Shown piece by piece: positions 26,244 through 34,691 of a stretch of DNA of 64,000 nucleotides; the stretch's first letter is position 1; every line of letters starts with the position of its first letter. Origin of the DNA: Paenibacillus montaniterrae (GTDB lineage Bacteria > Bacillota > Bacilli > Paenibacillales > Paenibacillaceae). The notes under the pieces are model-generated. The model was given only the letters and a program-made list of their open reading frames with translations. It was not told the origin of the DNA and did no database searches. Both the position numbers and the translations under genes were made by a program. The stretch is from positions 372,001-436,000 of the forward strand of contig NZ_BOSE01000004.1 in NCBI RefSeq assembly GCF_018403185.1. The letters are read 5' to 3'.

Positions 26244-26293
26244 AAAAAAGCCACATCTTAAGTTTCCTAGAAACTTATTCGATGTGGCTTCTA
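26244..26293 (-). terminator. Terminator after pheT
   Basis: On the minus strand AGAAGCCACATC...GATGTGGCTTTTTTG, with an inner stem AAGTTTC/GAAACTT. It lies 11 bp after pheT and 45 bp before the zapA-type start. Confidence 0.85.
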
Positions 26294-26304
26294 CGGTTTC
26301 CTGC

Positions 26305-28746
26305 CTATTTGCGCAATTCTGCTTTAAAAGATTGTTCTAATGTTAAAACGACAGACTCATGCAATGAGGTTACCTCTTCATCAGTCAATGTACGCTCTTT
26401 ATGACGATACACGAGTGAAATCGCGACGCTTTTCTTATCAACGCCTAATCGCTCTCCTGTAAAGACGTCAAACACTTGAACGGACTCCAGCAGTTCGCCT
26501 GCAGCTTGATGAATTGCAGCTATCATATCGCCTACTTGTACCGACTTATCAACAACTACGGCAATATCACGCGTAATCGCCGGGTAGCGCGGCAAAGCTT
26601 TATACACGATATCATGGCTGGCATGCTCATAAAGCGGCGCAAGATCCAGTTCAACAACGAATGTATCCTGCAAGTCAGCAGCACGCTGCAGCTCTGGATG
26701 AAGCTGGCCTACATAGCCCAGCACCTGCTTTGCTTCACCCGCAGCAAGCACAACTGCTGCTGTACGACCCGGATGGAATTGAGCAGGCTGCGCAGCCTCA
26801 TAGGAAATTAGCTCACTAATTCCAAGCGCAGCAGCAATCGTTTCGACGACACCTTTGGCATCATAAAAATCATAGGCTTCGGCTTTTTGATTCCAGCCAG
26901 CGGATGAGCGATTGCCTGTAAGCAAAGCGGCAAAGCGATGCTTTTCGGTCGGCAAGGTTGTCAAATCAGCCTCTGCTGTATGGAAAACTGAGCCTAGCTC
27001 AAACAATGCAAGCGAATCATTTTTACGATTGCGGTTGTAGGTTGCAATATCGATTAGCTGAGCAACAATCGTTGTACGAAGTACACTGCGCTCCTCGCTC
27101 ATCGGCATTAACAGCTTAACCGCATTCGTTTTAGGTGCCAGCTCCGGGAACAATGTTGTATGCTTGGCACTTGTAAATGAATAGCTGATTACCTCAAGCA
27201 TTCCAGCATCTGACAGGCGCTTGCGCAGCTCGCGGCGGATGCTTTGCGGCTTCGTTAGCGCGCCCGGAATCACTTCACCATAAATCGGCGTCGTCGGAAT
27301 ATTGTCATAACCGTAAATACGTGCGATCTCCTCGATCACATCCACATCATATAAAAGATCTCCGCGACGCGTTGGCGCTTCAACCGTATACTGCTCCTGC
27401 TCATTCACCTCAAAATCGAAGCCTAGCCGCGTTAAAATCGTTCTAATCTCCATGCCAGACAGACTTGTTCCAAGCATGCGGTTAATTTTTTCAAGCGTAA
27501 GGGCAATCTTTCTTGGCTCGCTTGCGGCAACAACTTGATCGACGATGCCCTCAAGCACCAAGCCTTCACCAAGCTCAGCGATCAAAGCAGCTGCGCGATT
27601 TAATGCAGGAATAACCCGACCTCCGTCAACTTCCTTCTCAAAGCGCAGGCTAGACTCCGAACGCAATCCGAGCTCGCGAGACGTTTTGCGCACTGACTTT
27701 CCAGCGAAGCGTGCAGACTCAAGAATAATATTAACAGTCTGCTCCGTTACCTCTGTGCTTGCACCGCCCATTACGCCTGCAAGCGCAATTGGAGAGCTTT
27801 GATCAGCGATGACCAGCATATGCGGCTCAAGCTTGCGCTCCTGATCATCCAGCGTAACTAGCAGCTCGCCTGCCTTAGCCTGTCGGACAATGATTTGGCC
27901 ATTCGGAATTTTATCTGCATCAAAGGCGTGCAGCGGTTGACCGTATTCCAGCATTACAAAATTGGTAACGTCAACGATGTTGTTAATCGGGCGGATGCCT
28001 GCTGCAATCAGCTTGTTTTGCAGCCATAGCGGCGATGGTGCTACTTTAACACCTTTTATATACCGTGCTGAATAATGCTGGCAAAGCTCCTCGCTCTCAA
28101 TCGTCACAGATACATAATCATTAGTCTTTTCGGTTGTATCGGCAATTACCGGCTGAGGCAGCTTTACTTCACGACCTGTCAAGGCTGCTACCTCGTAAGC
28201 GACACCAAGCATGCTAAGCGCGTCTGAGCGGTTTGGCGTCAAATCAAGCTCAAGCACTTCATCATCAAGCTCAAGCACCTGCTCAATTGGCGTACCAAGC
28301 TCAAGCGAGGATGGCAGCACCAAAATCCCTTCCTGCTGCTCTTTCGGCAAAAGCTTGTCATTTAAGCCAAGCTCTTTAGCAGAGCAAATCATCCCTTGCG
28401 ATTCTACACCGCGCAGCTTTGCTCGTTTTATTTTGAAATCACCTGGCAGCTTTGCTCCAACAACGGCAACAGGAACATGCTGTCCTGCCGCAACATTTGG
28501 CGCCCCGCATACAATTTGCAGCTCCTCGCCAGTTCCAACGTCGACCTTGCATACATTCAGCTTGTCTGCATCAGGATGCTTTTGCTTTTCTTTGACATAG
28601 CCAACTACAACACCTGATACACCTTTGTTTCTGCTTTCCACAATATCGATCTCAATACCGCCGCGAGTCATTTTTTCAGCCAGCTCAGATGGTGTAATGC
28701 CGGACAAGTCGACATATTGCTGAAGCCATTTATATGAAACCTTCAT
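26305..28746 (-). CDS. pheT: Phenylalanyl-tRNA synthetase beta subunit
   Basis: Subunit of the (alpha-beta)2 enzyme that charges tRNA-Phe; 813 residues, standard length. N-terminal EMAP/tRNA-binding domain (VVVGYVKEKQKHPDADKLNVCKVDVG, residues 45-75), B3/B4 editing domain (HYSARYIKGVKVAPSPLWLQ), B5 domain, and the C-terminal ferredoxin-like anticodon-binding domain (YKALPRYPAITRDIAVVVDKSV). RBS GGAAG precedes ATG 28746. It lies 58 bp after pheS in the same T-box-controlled operon. Confidence 0.97.
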   Translation of the reverse strand: MKVSYKWLQQYVDLSGITPSELAEKMTRGGIEIDIVESRNKGVSGVVVGYVKEKQKHPDADKLNVCKVDVGTGEELQIVCGAPNVAAGQHVPVAVVGAKLPGDFKIKRAKLRGVESQGMICSAKELGLNDKLLPKEQQEGILVLPSSLELGTPIEQVLELDDEVLELDLTPNRSDALSMLGVAYEVAALTGREVKLPQPVIADTTEKTNDYVSVTIESEELCQHYSARYIKGVKVAPSPLWLQNKLIAAGIRPINNIVDVTNFVMLEYGQPLHAFDADKIPNGQIIVRQAKAGELLVTLDDQERKLEPHMLVIADQSSPIALAGVMGGASTEVTEQTVNIILESARFAGKSVRKTSRELGLRSESSLRFEKEVDGGRVIPALNRAAALIAELGEGLVLEGIVDQVVAASEPRKIALTLEKINRMLGTSLSGMEIRTILTRLGFDFEVNEQEQYTVEAPTRRGDLLYDVDVIEEIARIYGYDNIPTTPIYGEVIPGALTKPQSIRRELRKRLSDAGMLEVISYSFTSAKHTTLFPELAPKTNAVKLLMPMSEERSVLRTTIVAQLIDIATYNRNRKNDSLALFELGSVFHTAEADLTTLPTEKHRFAALLTGNRSSAGWNQKAEAYDFYDAKGVVETIAAALGISELISYEAAQPAQFHPGRTAAVVLAAGEAKQVLGYVGQLHPELQRAADLQDTFVVELDLAPLYEHASHDIVYKALPRYPAITRDIAVVVDKSVQVGDMIAAIHQAAGELLESVQVFDVFTGERLGVDKKSVAISLVYRHKERTLTDEEVTSLHESVVLTLEQSFKAELRK

Positions 28747-28804
28747 TCGTTATCTTCCCTTCTAAAACTTTTCTAGCTTGCTATTACAGGAATCAAGCAC
28801 CTGC

Positions 28805-29839
28805 TCACATACGGGCAAATTGCGTTAAAAATCTTGCATCGTTCGTATAGAAATGGCGAATATCATCGATGCCATACTTGAGCAAGGCGATACGCTCAAT
28901 GCCCATTCCGAAAGCAAAGCCAGTCACTTCCTCCGGATCATAGCCGCCCATTTCCAGTACACGAGGATGAACCATGCCGCAGCCCAATATTTCCAGCCAG
29001 CCTGTGCCCTTGCACATACGGCAACCGCTTCCTCCGCACTGCGCACATGTTACGTCAACCTCTGCACTTGGCTCAGTAAACGGGAAGAAGCTTGGACGAA
29101 GGCGAATTTGCGTATGCTCGCCGAACATTTGCTGGGCAAATTGCAGCAGCGTGCCTTTCAAATCGCTCATTCGAATATTTTTCCCAACAACCAAGCCCTC
29201 GACCTGATTGAACTGGAAGGAATGCGTCGCATCATCATCATCACGACGATATACTTTGCCTGGACAAATGATACGGATTGGCGTTTCACCGCGATGCGCC
29301 TGCATCGTGCGCACCTGAACCGGGGACGTTTGCGTACGCATCAAAATTTCCTCAGTAATGTAGAATGTATCCTGCATGTCTCGAGCCGGATGATCCTTAG
29401 GCAGATTAAGCGCCTCGAAATTATAATAATCCGTTTCAACCTCTGGGCCTTCTGCGATGGAGTATCCCATCCCGATAAAAATGTCCTCAATCTCCTGTGC
29501 AACCTTGTTGAGCGGATGAACCGCGCCTGTAGGCAGCTGACGACCAGGCAATGTAACATCAATGGTCTCCTCACGCAAGCGCTTGTTCGTTTCTTCCGCT
29601 TGAAGCTGCTGCTGCTTTTGCTCCAGCACCTGCTCAATTGCTGCACGAACCTCGTTGGCAACTTGTCCAATTACAGGTCTTTCCTCTGCACTTAGCGCTC
29701 CCATTCCACGCAGCACCTCAGTCAAGGCGCCTTTTTTGCCCAAATACTTTACGCGCAGCTCCTGAAGCGCAGCTGCATCCGCAATATCGCTTAGTGCAGC
29801 CAATGCCTCTGTGCGCAATGCTTCTAATTTCTCTTTCAT
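28805..29839 (-). CDS. pheS: Phenylalanyl-tRNA synthetase alpha subunit
   Basis: Catalytic subunit, 344 residues. Class II motifs are clear: motif 1 around [11 protein letters not shown], motif 2 [32 protein letters not shown], and motif 3 [22 protein letters not shown] near the end. The N-terminal helical hairpin that binds tRNA is present. ATG 29839 is the true start ([13 protein letters not shown]), with GGAGGCGAG upstream; the frame is open for 20 further codons but through leader sequence. First gene of the operon with pheT, behind a Phe T-box and a partial repeat element. Confidence 0.97.
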   Translation of the reverse strand: MKEKLEALRTEALAALSDIADAAALQELRVKYLGKKGALTEVLRGMGALSAEERPVIGQVANEVRAAIEQVLEQKQQQLQAEETNKRLREETIDVTLPGRQLPTGAVHPLNKVAQEIEDIFIGMGYSIAEGPEVETDYYNFEALNLPKDHPARDMQDTFYITEEILMRTQTSPVQVRTMQAHRGETPIRIICPGKVYRRDDDDATHSFQFNQVEGLVVGKNIRMSDLKGTLLQFAQQMFGEHTQIRLRPSFFPFTEPSAEVDVTCAQCGGSGCRMCKGTGWLEILGCGMVHPRVLEMGGYDPEEVTGFAFGMGIERIALLKYGIDDIRHFYTNDARFLTQFARM

Positions 29840-29870
29840 TGTGATCTCGCCTCCATTTGCTTTACATGCG

Positions 29871-29924
29871 TGTTCAAAAAGTTTGGCTTTCAGGACCAAG
29901 AAGCTTGGCTTTCAGTAGAAAACC
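29871..29924 (+). repeat. Partial palindromic element C in the pheS leader
   Basis: TGTTCAAAAAGTTTGGCTTT, CAGGACCAAGAAGCTTGG and TAGAAAACC reproduce about the first 50 bp of the element family. The rest is missing. It sits between the T-box terminator and the pheS ribosome binding site. Confidence 0.8.
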
Positions 29925-29926
29925 AT

Positions 29927-30205
29927 AAAAAAAGGTCCCTCCTCCCCGAAGGGACGGAAGAACCGTGGTACCACCCTAATTTAGACGGCAAATCGGTTTG
30001 CCTGTCTCTCAAAGCCCTGTATCGTAGGGCTTCCGTGAAGCTCTACTGCATCTGCGTAGCAGATGGTTCAAGCTCATGCTCCGGAGTGAATTTCGACAGG
30101 CCTTCACTATTGAAGCAGCTCTCAATCTATGGCTGCTTTTCCCTGTATAGTTGTCCTGTGTACTTGTCTCCTTCATCGCATCTGATTTGGAGTTGTTGCA
30201 ATATG
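29927..30205 (-). promoter_or_regulatory. T-box riboswitch leader (tRNA-Phe sensing) of pheST
   Basis: On the minus strand the conserved antiterminator sequence AGGGTGGTACCACGG is at 29963-29977. It is followed by the competing terminator GTCCCTTCGGGGAGGAGGGAC and seven Ts (29927-29955). A Stem I region upstream contains AGCAGC...GCTGCT, and a specifier-loop candidate GAAATTCAC has its TTC Phe codon at 30088-30090 followed by A, as expected. Uncharged tRNA-Phe should pair with the TTC and the T-box bulge and so permit pheST transcription. Confidence 0.94.
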
Positions 30206-30211
30206 ACTATT

Positions 30212-30240
30212 ATTATATGCAAAAGCTGGTTTTCGTGCAA
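30212..30240 (-). promoter_or_regulatory. Sigma-A promoter of the pheST T-box leader
   Basis: On the minus strand TTGCAC (30235-30240) and TATAAT (30212-30217) are 17 bp apart. The promoter starts right after the copD stop codon, so pheST is transcribed independently of copD. Confidence 0.88.
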
Positions 30241-30252
30241 CTATAGAATGCT

Positions 30253-31419
30253 TTAGTTTTCAAATTGGAAGCTGATTTGACGCTCCGTTCCATTTTCAAA
30301 TGTTATCGTAAACGTTGCCTCCCAGTCGGCTGGATATGGCAGGTTGAGCTTATCGAATTTATAGCGTGTTTCAATAAAGCCCGGGAATTCAAAATAATCC
30401 TCTAATTCAGCCGGCTCGAGTATGAACTGTCGCTCCGAGGTTTTCGGCTTATCTGCCGCATAAATTGAAAGCTGCACCTGTTCAACCTTGCCTTCCTCTT
30501 CTAACGTCCATAGGCTTAAGCTTAGACGATTGGGACCGGGAGCATTCGGCGTCAGCTTGACTGTATAATGCAGCTCTTCACCCATCTCGTGATGATTGAG
30601 CGCATTTGCCGCACTAGGTACAGGACTTAGCGAGCTGACCAGCGCTGCAAAAGCGATGACGAAAGCGAGCACGATCAGCTCCGCAGCTAACGGCTTTAGC
30701 TTGGCTCCATTATGCTTTTGCAGCGTCGTTTTTGCTTTGTAGCCGAGCCATAAAGCAAGCAGTACGGCGGCAAGCTTGAGCAGCAGCATTTGTCCCCAGC
30801 TTGTATAAAGCAGGTAGCTAATGCTTGGCATAATAAGCAATGTTAATATAACCCCGCTTATGCTGACAACGGCGATTGAAAGCCAAAGCAGCTTGGAAAA
30901 GCGTTGAATAAAATGAATCGCCTGTTCCTTTCCTTCGCGCCAATTGAGCCATAAGCAAATGGCTCCCCCGATCCAAATCGAGACCGTAGCGAGATGAATG
31001 AAGTCGAACAAAACTCTTATGCTATCGCCGCTTGCATGACCATTCATGCTCTCAGCAAAGAGCATCGCGAGCACAAGCAGCAGACGGGCAATAGCCGATC
31101 TGGTGACCAGCAGCATTAGCAAGGCACTGCAAATAATTAAAGCTAGCCATACCTTGCCGGTCGTGCCCTCCATAAGCAATGTTACCAACTGACTTGCTTC
31201 TGGCTTAAACTGCTGTGTCCAGCTCACCAGCTGCACAAATAATGCTACGATTACAGCTAGCAGCAGCGCCTTTGCTCCCTGCTGCAGCATGCGATTGGCC
31301 CAGCTTTGGCGCTGCTCGCTTACCGCATTGCGAATCAGGCTGTCAACCAGCACATAGCCGGAAATCGTTACAAGCAGTATGTATACGGTTAGTTTTATAA
31401 TATACATCAAGATGTCCAC
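30253..31419 (-). CDS. CopD-family membrane protein with C-terminal extracytoplasmic domain
   Basis: Protein of 388 residues. About eight hydrophobic segments fill residues 1-270, with the CopD pattern FDFIHLATVSIWIGGAICLWLNW near 138-160. The last 115 residues look like a YtkA/FixH-type beta-sandwich outside the membrane (HYTVKLTPNAPGPNRLSLSLW). CopD proteins are linked to copper uptake or resistance; a CopC-like His-rich site is not obvious here, so a copper role is an inference from family. Starts at ATG 31419. It is alone between repeat locus D and the pheST promoter. Confidence 0.85.
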   Translation of the reverse strand: MDILMYIIKLTVYILLVTISGYVLVDSLIRNAVSEQRQSWANRMLQQGAKALLLAVIVALFVQLVSWTQQFKPEASQLVTLLMEGTTGKVWLALIICSALLMLLVTRSAIARLLLVLAMLFAESMNGHASGDSIRVLFDFIHLATVSIWIGGAICLWLNWREGKEQAIHFIQRFSKLLWLSIAVVSISGVILTLLIMPSISYLLYTSWGQMLLLKLAAVLLALWLGYKAKTTLQKHNGAKLKPLAAELIVLAFVIAFAALVSSLSPVPSAANALNHHEMGEELHYTVKLTPNAPGPNRLSLSLWTLEEEGKVEQVQLSIYAADKPKTSERQFILEPAELEDYFEFPGFIETRYKFDKLNLPYPADWEATFTITFENGTERQISFQFEN

Positions 31420-31442
31420 AATTTACACTCCTTCTTAGAGGT

Positions 31443-31612
31443 GGTTCAAAAAGCTCGAACTTGATTACGAAGTATCGCGTTGGCGTTTATTCGGCTTCGA
31501 ATCTTGAACGCTAGCGAAAAGTCCGGTGCTCTCGTAGCTTGTGCCTACGCTGCGCTCCTCCTTTTCTAACTAGCGTCCAAGCTTCTTGGTCCTGAAAGCC
31601 GAATTTTTGAAC
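31443..31612 (-). repeat. Palindromic intergenic element, full copy D1
   Basis: A 170-bp unit in the same orientation as B1: GGTTCAAAAAGCTCGAACTT at one end and TTTTTGAAC at the other, with CTTGAACGCTAGCGAAAA, CTACGCTGCGCTCCTC and CTTGGTCCTGAAAGCC inside. It occupies the divergent gap between copD and the glutamate dehydrogenase gene. Confidence 0.88.
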
Positions 31613-31628
31613 TTCATTGGAATCGGTT

Positions 31629-31653
31629 GTTCAAAAATCCGACTTTGATTGCG
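31629..31653 (-). repeat. Partial palindromic element D2
   Basis: GTTCAAAAATCCGACTTTGA and TTGCG repeat the left end of the family 16 bp after D1, then stop about 20 bp before the -10 box at 31674. Confidence 0.78.
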
Positions 31654-31673
31654 TTGTTATTGTAAACATTTGC

Positions 31674-31679
31674 TATAAT
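31674..31679 (+). promoter_or_regulatory. Extended -10 promoter candidate for glutamate dehydrogenase
   Basis: TGCTATAATG matches an extended -10 (TG-n-TATAAT). No good -35 is present; the -35 position falls in or next to the repeat fragment D2. The leader to the start codon would be about 205 nt, and I see no clear structure or gene in it. Confidence 0.55.
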
Positions 31680-31891
31680 GTAATGAATGCTTCTATGTAG
31701 AGTTAAACTGTTTCATTGCAAAACGCTGTTTTAAAGTATCTTTCCCGCATAGTCGTACATCCTAGTATAAGATACGACATTGTCTGAAATTTAACATGAA
31801 AAGTTAGCCTGCTCTTATGCTTCGATTGTTCTTTTCATCTGCATGGAAGTCAGACGCTAAGCTAACTGAAAAGTTTAAGGAGATGATATCT

Positions 31892-33271
31892 TTGGGCAGA
31901 CAAACAAGCGCAATTGTCGAGCAATCGTTACGTGTATTATTAGCAAACAATTCTATTTTACCACATCTTGCCGGAGAGACACGAGAACAGGCATTTCAAT
32001 CACTTGGCGCCATCCTGTCTACTCCGAACAAAACCCACAAAGCATTTTTGCGAATTACGCTTGACAGCGGAGTCGTTGTAAGAATACCAGCTTATCGCAT
32101 TCAGCACAATGACGCTTTAGGGCCATATAAAGGCGGAATTCGTTTTCATGAATCGGTCAATGAAGATGAGGTTACCAACCTTGCGGCGCTAATGACCTTG
32201 AAAAATGCACTGCACAATGTTCCGTTCGGCGGCGGAAAGGGCGGCGTTGGCATTAGCCCGAGACAATATTCGGAGCGCGAGCTTTATTTAATTTGTAAAA
32301 AATATGTGCAATATTTCACTGATATTCTTGGCCCTGACAAGGATATACCCGCTCCAGATATGGGCACAGGCGAACGTGAAATGGACTGGATGACCGCCGA
32401 GTATAAGAGCACTCATCCTGGTCAGCCGTACCTTGGCAGCTTTACCGGCAAAAGCATTGCTTTCGGCGGCTCGCTTGGAAGACGCGAAGCAACCGGTAAA
32501 GGCGTTTACTTCGTACTGCAATATTTGCTGCAGCACTTTGTTATCAATCACCTAAGCCAATTGCAAGCATATAATAATCCATACCTGGAGTCGGTCAAAG
32601 CTTATTTGAACAGGCCTTTGTCGATTGCAGTACAAGGCTTTGGCAATGTTGGTTCCGTAATTGCACAAGAAGCATTCCGTGATCCGAACCATAAGCACCG
32701 TGTTGTAGCGGTAAGCGACCGTAATGTTACGCTCTATAATGAACAAGGACTGGAAATTGATCGCCTGATTGCATATACACAAGCCCATCAAGGTGAGCTG
32801 CCGGCCACGAAGCAGCTATTGGAAATAGCGGGCATTGAAGCTCAATTGCTTGATCGTGAAGCTGTGCTTTATCAACATGTTGATGTGCTGTTCCTCGCGG
32901 CGTTGGAGGAGCAGGTGCATAAAGATAATGTACATCGTGTAACGGCTAACATTATTGTCGAAGGGGCAAATGCGCCGATAACAGGCGAAGCTGACGACAT
33001 ATTGGCGCAGCGTCATGCTATTGTCATTCCCGATATTTTAGCCAATGCAGGCGGTGTCATCGTGTCTTATTTTGAATGGCTGCAGGGCCGGGATACCCAG
33101 TATTTTACTGAAGAGCATGTGTATGAAATGCTCTATGACAAAATGCGAACTACACTCGATCAAGTGCTGCCTGTCTTTTTTGAGCATCCACAGCAGCTGC
33201 GGCAGTGCTGCTATAACCAAGCTGTCATGAGGCTGTGCAATATTTTGTATCGCCAGGGCAAGCTTTATTAA
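31892..33271 (+). CDS. Glu/Leu/Phe/Val-family (glutamate) dehydrogenase
   Basis: Oxidative deamination enzyme of 459 residues. PYKGGIRFHESV and the catalytic-lysine motif NVPFGGGKGGVGI lie in the N-terminal domain, DIPAPDMGTGEREMDWM follows, and the Rossmann loop is VQGFGNVGSVIAQ. About 25 extra residues (VINHLSQLQAYNNPYLESV) sit before that loop, making it longer than RocG/GudB (about 425). The start is best at TTG 31892 (MGRQTSAIVEQ), because AAGGAGATGAT is spaced properly for it; an ATG at 31883 would sit on the Shine-Dalgarno. Substrate (Glu or a branched-chain amino acid) is not decided by sequence. Confidence 0.9.
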   Translation: MGRQTSAIVEQSLRVLLANNSILPHLAGETREQAFQSLGAILSTPNKTHKAFLRITLDSGVVVRIPAYRIQHNDALGPYKGGIRFHESVNEDEVTNLAALMTLKNALHNVPFGGGKGGVGISPRQYSERELYLICKKYVQYFTDILGPDKDIPAPDMGTGEREMDWMTAEYKSTHPGQPYLGSFTGKSIAFGGSLGRREATGKGVYFVLQYLLQHFVINHLSQLQAYNNPYLESVKAYLNRPLSIAVQGFGNVGSVIAQEAFRDPNHKHRVVAVSDRNVTLYNEQGLEIDRLIAYTQAHQGELPATKQLLEIAGIEAQLLDREAVLYQHVDVLFLAALEEQVHKDNVHRVTANIIVEGANAPITGEADDILAQRHAIVIPDILANAGGVIVSYFEWLQGRDTQYFTEEHVYEMLYDKMRTTLDQVLPVFFEHPQQLRQCCYNQAVMRLCNILYRQGKLY

Positions 33272-33323
33272 TTGGCTCGCTTGAGGGAATGCATCGCTCT
33301 AGGCTCCAGCAAGACGAATACGT

Positions 33324-33358
33324 GCAAAAAAGGATAGTTCACAATGAACTATCCTTAA
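33324..33358 (-). terminator. Terminator between convergent gdh and aldolase-fold genes
   Basis: AGGATAGTTCA and TGAACTATCCT form an 11-bp stem, with TTTTTTG on the minus strand. It stops the aldolase-fold transcript; the plus side lacks a T run. Confidence 0.8.
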
Positions 33359-33406
33359 AGCTTAACGCGATAGCTGACAGAAGCTTATATCTGAGAGCTC
33401 GCGATT

Positions 33407-34366
33407 TTATTTGTTAGCCGTTTCGGGTGTCGTAAGCTGATCGTAAAAATCTACGTACTGATCCTTTTGCTCTGAACTGCGGCAAGCCATCGCAGAACGA
33501 GGATGCTCGTCCAGAATGCCTGTAATCATGTAAGGGATGATATAGCCCCACTCTACCTTTTCACGCATTGGAACCATATACTTCTCAATCATATCCAATA
33601 CTGGACGGACATTGTATTTTGTATTTTGCAGCTCAGTTACCAGCAATTCGGTATTGCAGTTTCCTGCTGCTCTACCCATTCCGTACACAGATGAATCAAG
33701 CAGCTCAACGCCTTTTCCAGCAGCAAGCAAAGTATTAGCAAAAGCAAGCTGCAGGTTGTTGTGCGCATGAACGCCTAGTCGCTTGTTCGGCAAATGCTCC
33801 TGGAATTTGTCCACCAAATAATTCATATCGCTTGGCTTCAAGCTTCCGTAGGAGTCAACGATATATACAAAATCAACTACGCTGTCGTTAATTAGCTTGA
33901 ACGCTTCCAGCAGTTGATTTTCCAATACATTGGACAGCGCCATAATGTTAATCGTCGTTTCATAGCCACGATCATGGAAAATTTGCACAAGCTCAAGCGC
34001 CTTGTCTACATCCTGAATGTAGCAGGCAACACGAATGAGATCCAGCATGCTTTCGCTGCGCGGCAAAATGTCATTTTCGTCAACGCGGCCAATATCAACA
34101 AGTGCGGAAAGCTTTGTATGCCCTTTGTTAGGAATGACTTCACGCAGGAAATTATCGTCCAAAAATCTCCACGGACCTGCAGAATCTGCGCCCTTTAGCA
34201 GCTTGGGAGAGTTTTTATAGCCGATTTCCATATAATCAACGCCAGCTTCATTCAAGCATTTATATAAGTGCTGTACAAATTCAACACTGAAATCCCAGTT
34301 ATTTACTAGACCGCCGTCACGAATCGTACAATCAACGATTTTACAATGTGTTGTTTTGGATTGCAT
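33407..34366 (-). CDS. DRE-TIM metallolyase-family aldolase-like protein
   Basis: Protein of 319 residues with the HMGL/4-hydroxy-2-oxovalerate aldolase TIM-barrel marks: DCTIRDGG at the start (Arg and metal-ligand Asp), LGVHAHNN with the metal-binding HxH near residue 205, and VYGMGRAAGNCNTE with the family G-x-G-R-x-x-G-N near 235. It lacks the regulatory domain of isopropylmalate or citramalate synthases. Start ATG 34366 (MQSKTTHCKIVD) follows AAAGGAGC. It stands alone, divergent from the c-di-AMP riboswitch gene. Proteins of this kind occur in sugar/polysaccharide gene clusters, but here nothing defines the substrate. Confidence 0.85.
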   Translation of the reverse strand: MQSKTTHCKIVDCTIRDGGLVNNWDFSVEFVQHLYKCLNEAGVDYMEIGYKNSPKLLKGADSAGPWRFLDDNFLREVIPNKGHTKLSALVDIGRVDENDILPRSESMLDLIRVACYIQDVDKALELVQIFHDRGYETTINIMALSNVLENQLLEAFKLINDSVVDFVYIVDSYGSLKPSDMNYLVDKFQEHLPNKRLGVHAHNNLQLAFANTLLAAGKGVELLDSSVYGMGRAAGNCNTELLVTELQNTKYNVRPVLDMIEKYMVPMREKVEWGYIIPYMITGILDEHPRSAMACRSSEQKDQYVDFYDQLTTPETANK

Positions 34367-34544
34367 ATCAGTTGCTCCTTTTACTTTAAATATCAGTTCT
34401 ATTTTTAACATCATACTTGAAATTGTAAAATAACGCAAAATAAAAATAATTGTGCACCGGGCTGTCCACTGATTCGTTTATCTTATTGGAGAAACGGTTT
34501 CATTTACAAACGATCTGAAAACCCTTAAACTATTATTATACATT

Positions 34545-34672
34545 CGCTTAATTTTTCGCCAGAAAAAGCGGGGGAACCAAACGTCTTAAGGGGTGAATCC
34601 ATTCTATTCTCTGTAAGAATAGCAGGTAGGGCCTACTCTCTAGCCCGAACCCGACAGCTAACCTCGTCAGCG
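34545..34672 (+). promoter_or_regulatory. Cyclic di-AMP riboswitch (ydaO-yuaA type)
   Basis: Conserved blocks occur in the order expected for the aptamer: GCGGGGGAACCA, then GGGGTGAATC, a variable hairpin (ATTCT/AGAAT), AGGTAGGGC, and CCCGAACCCGACAGCTAACC with CTCGTCAGCG. CGCT (34545-34548) can pair with AGCG (34669-34672) as the closing stem. No rho-independent terminator lies between the aptamer and the gene: its RBS AAAGGAG starts 4 nt further on. The rest of the gap upstream (34367-34544) holds only the palindrome GAAACGGTTTC at 34491-34501, a possible operator. Confidence 0.93.
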
Positions 34673-34691
34673 TGCAAAGGAGAGATGTTCA

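Noticed and set aside
34367..34544. A second riboswitch or small gene upstream of the c-di-AMP aptamer
   Set aside because: No conserved blocks of other riboswitch classes, no frame with a ribosome binding site; only the short palindrome GAAACGGTTTC was seen.
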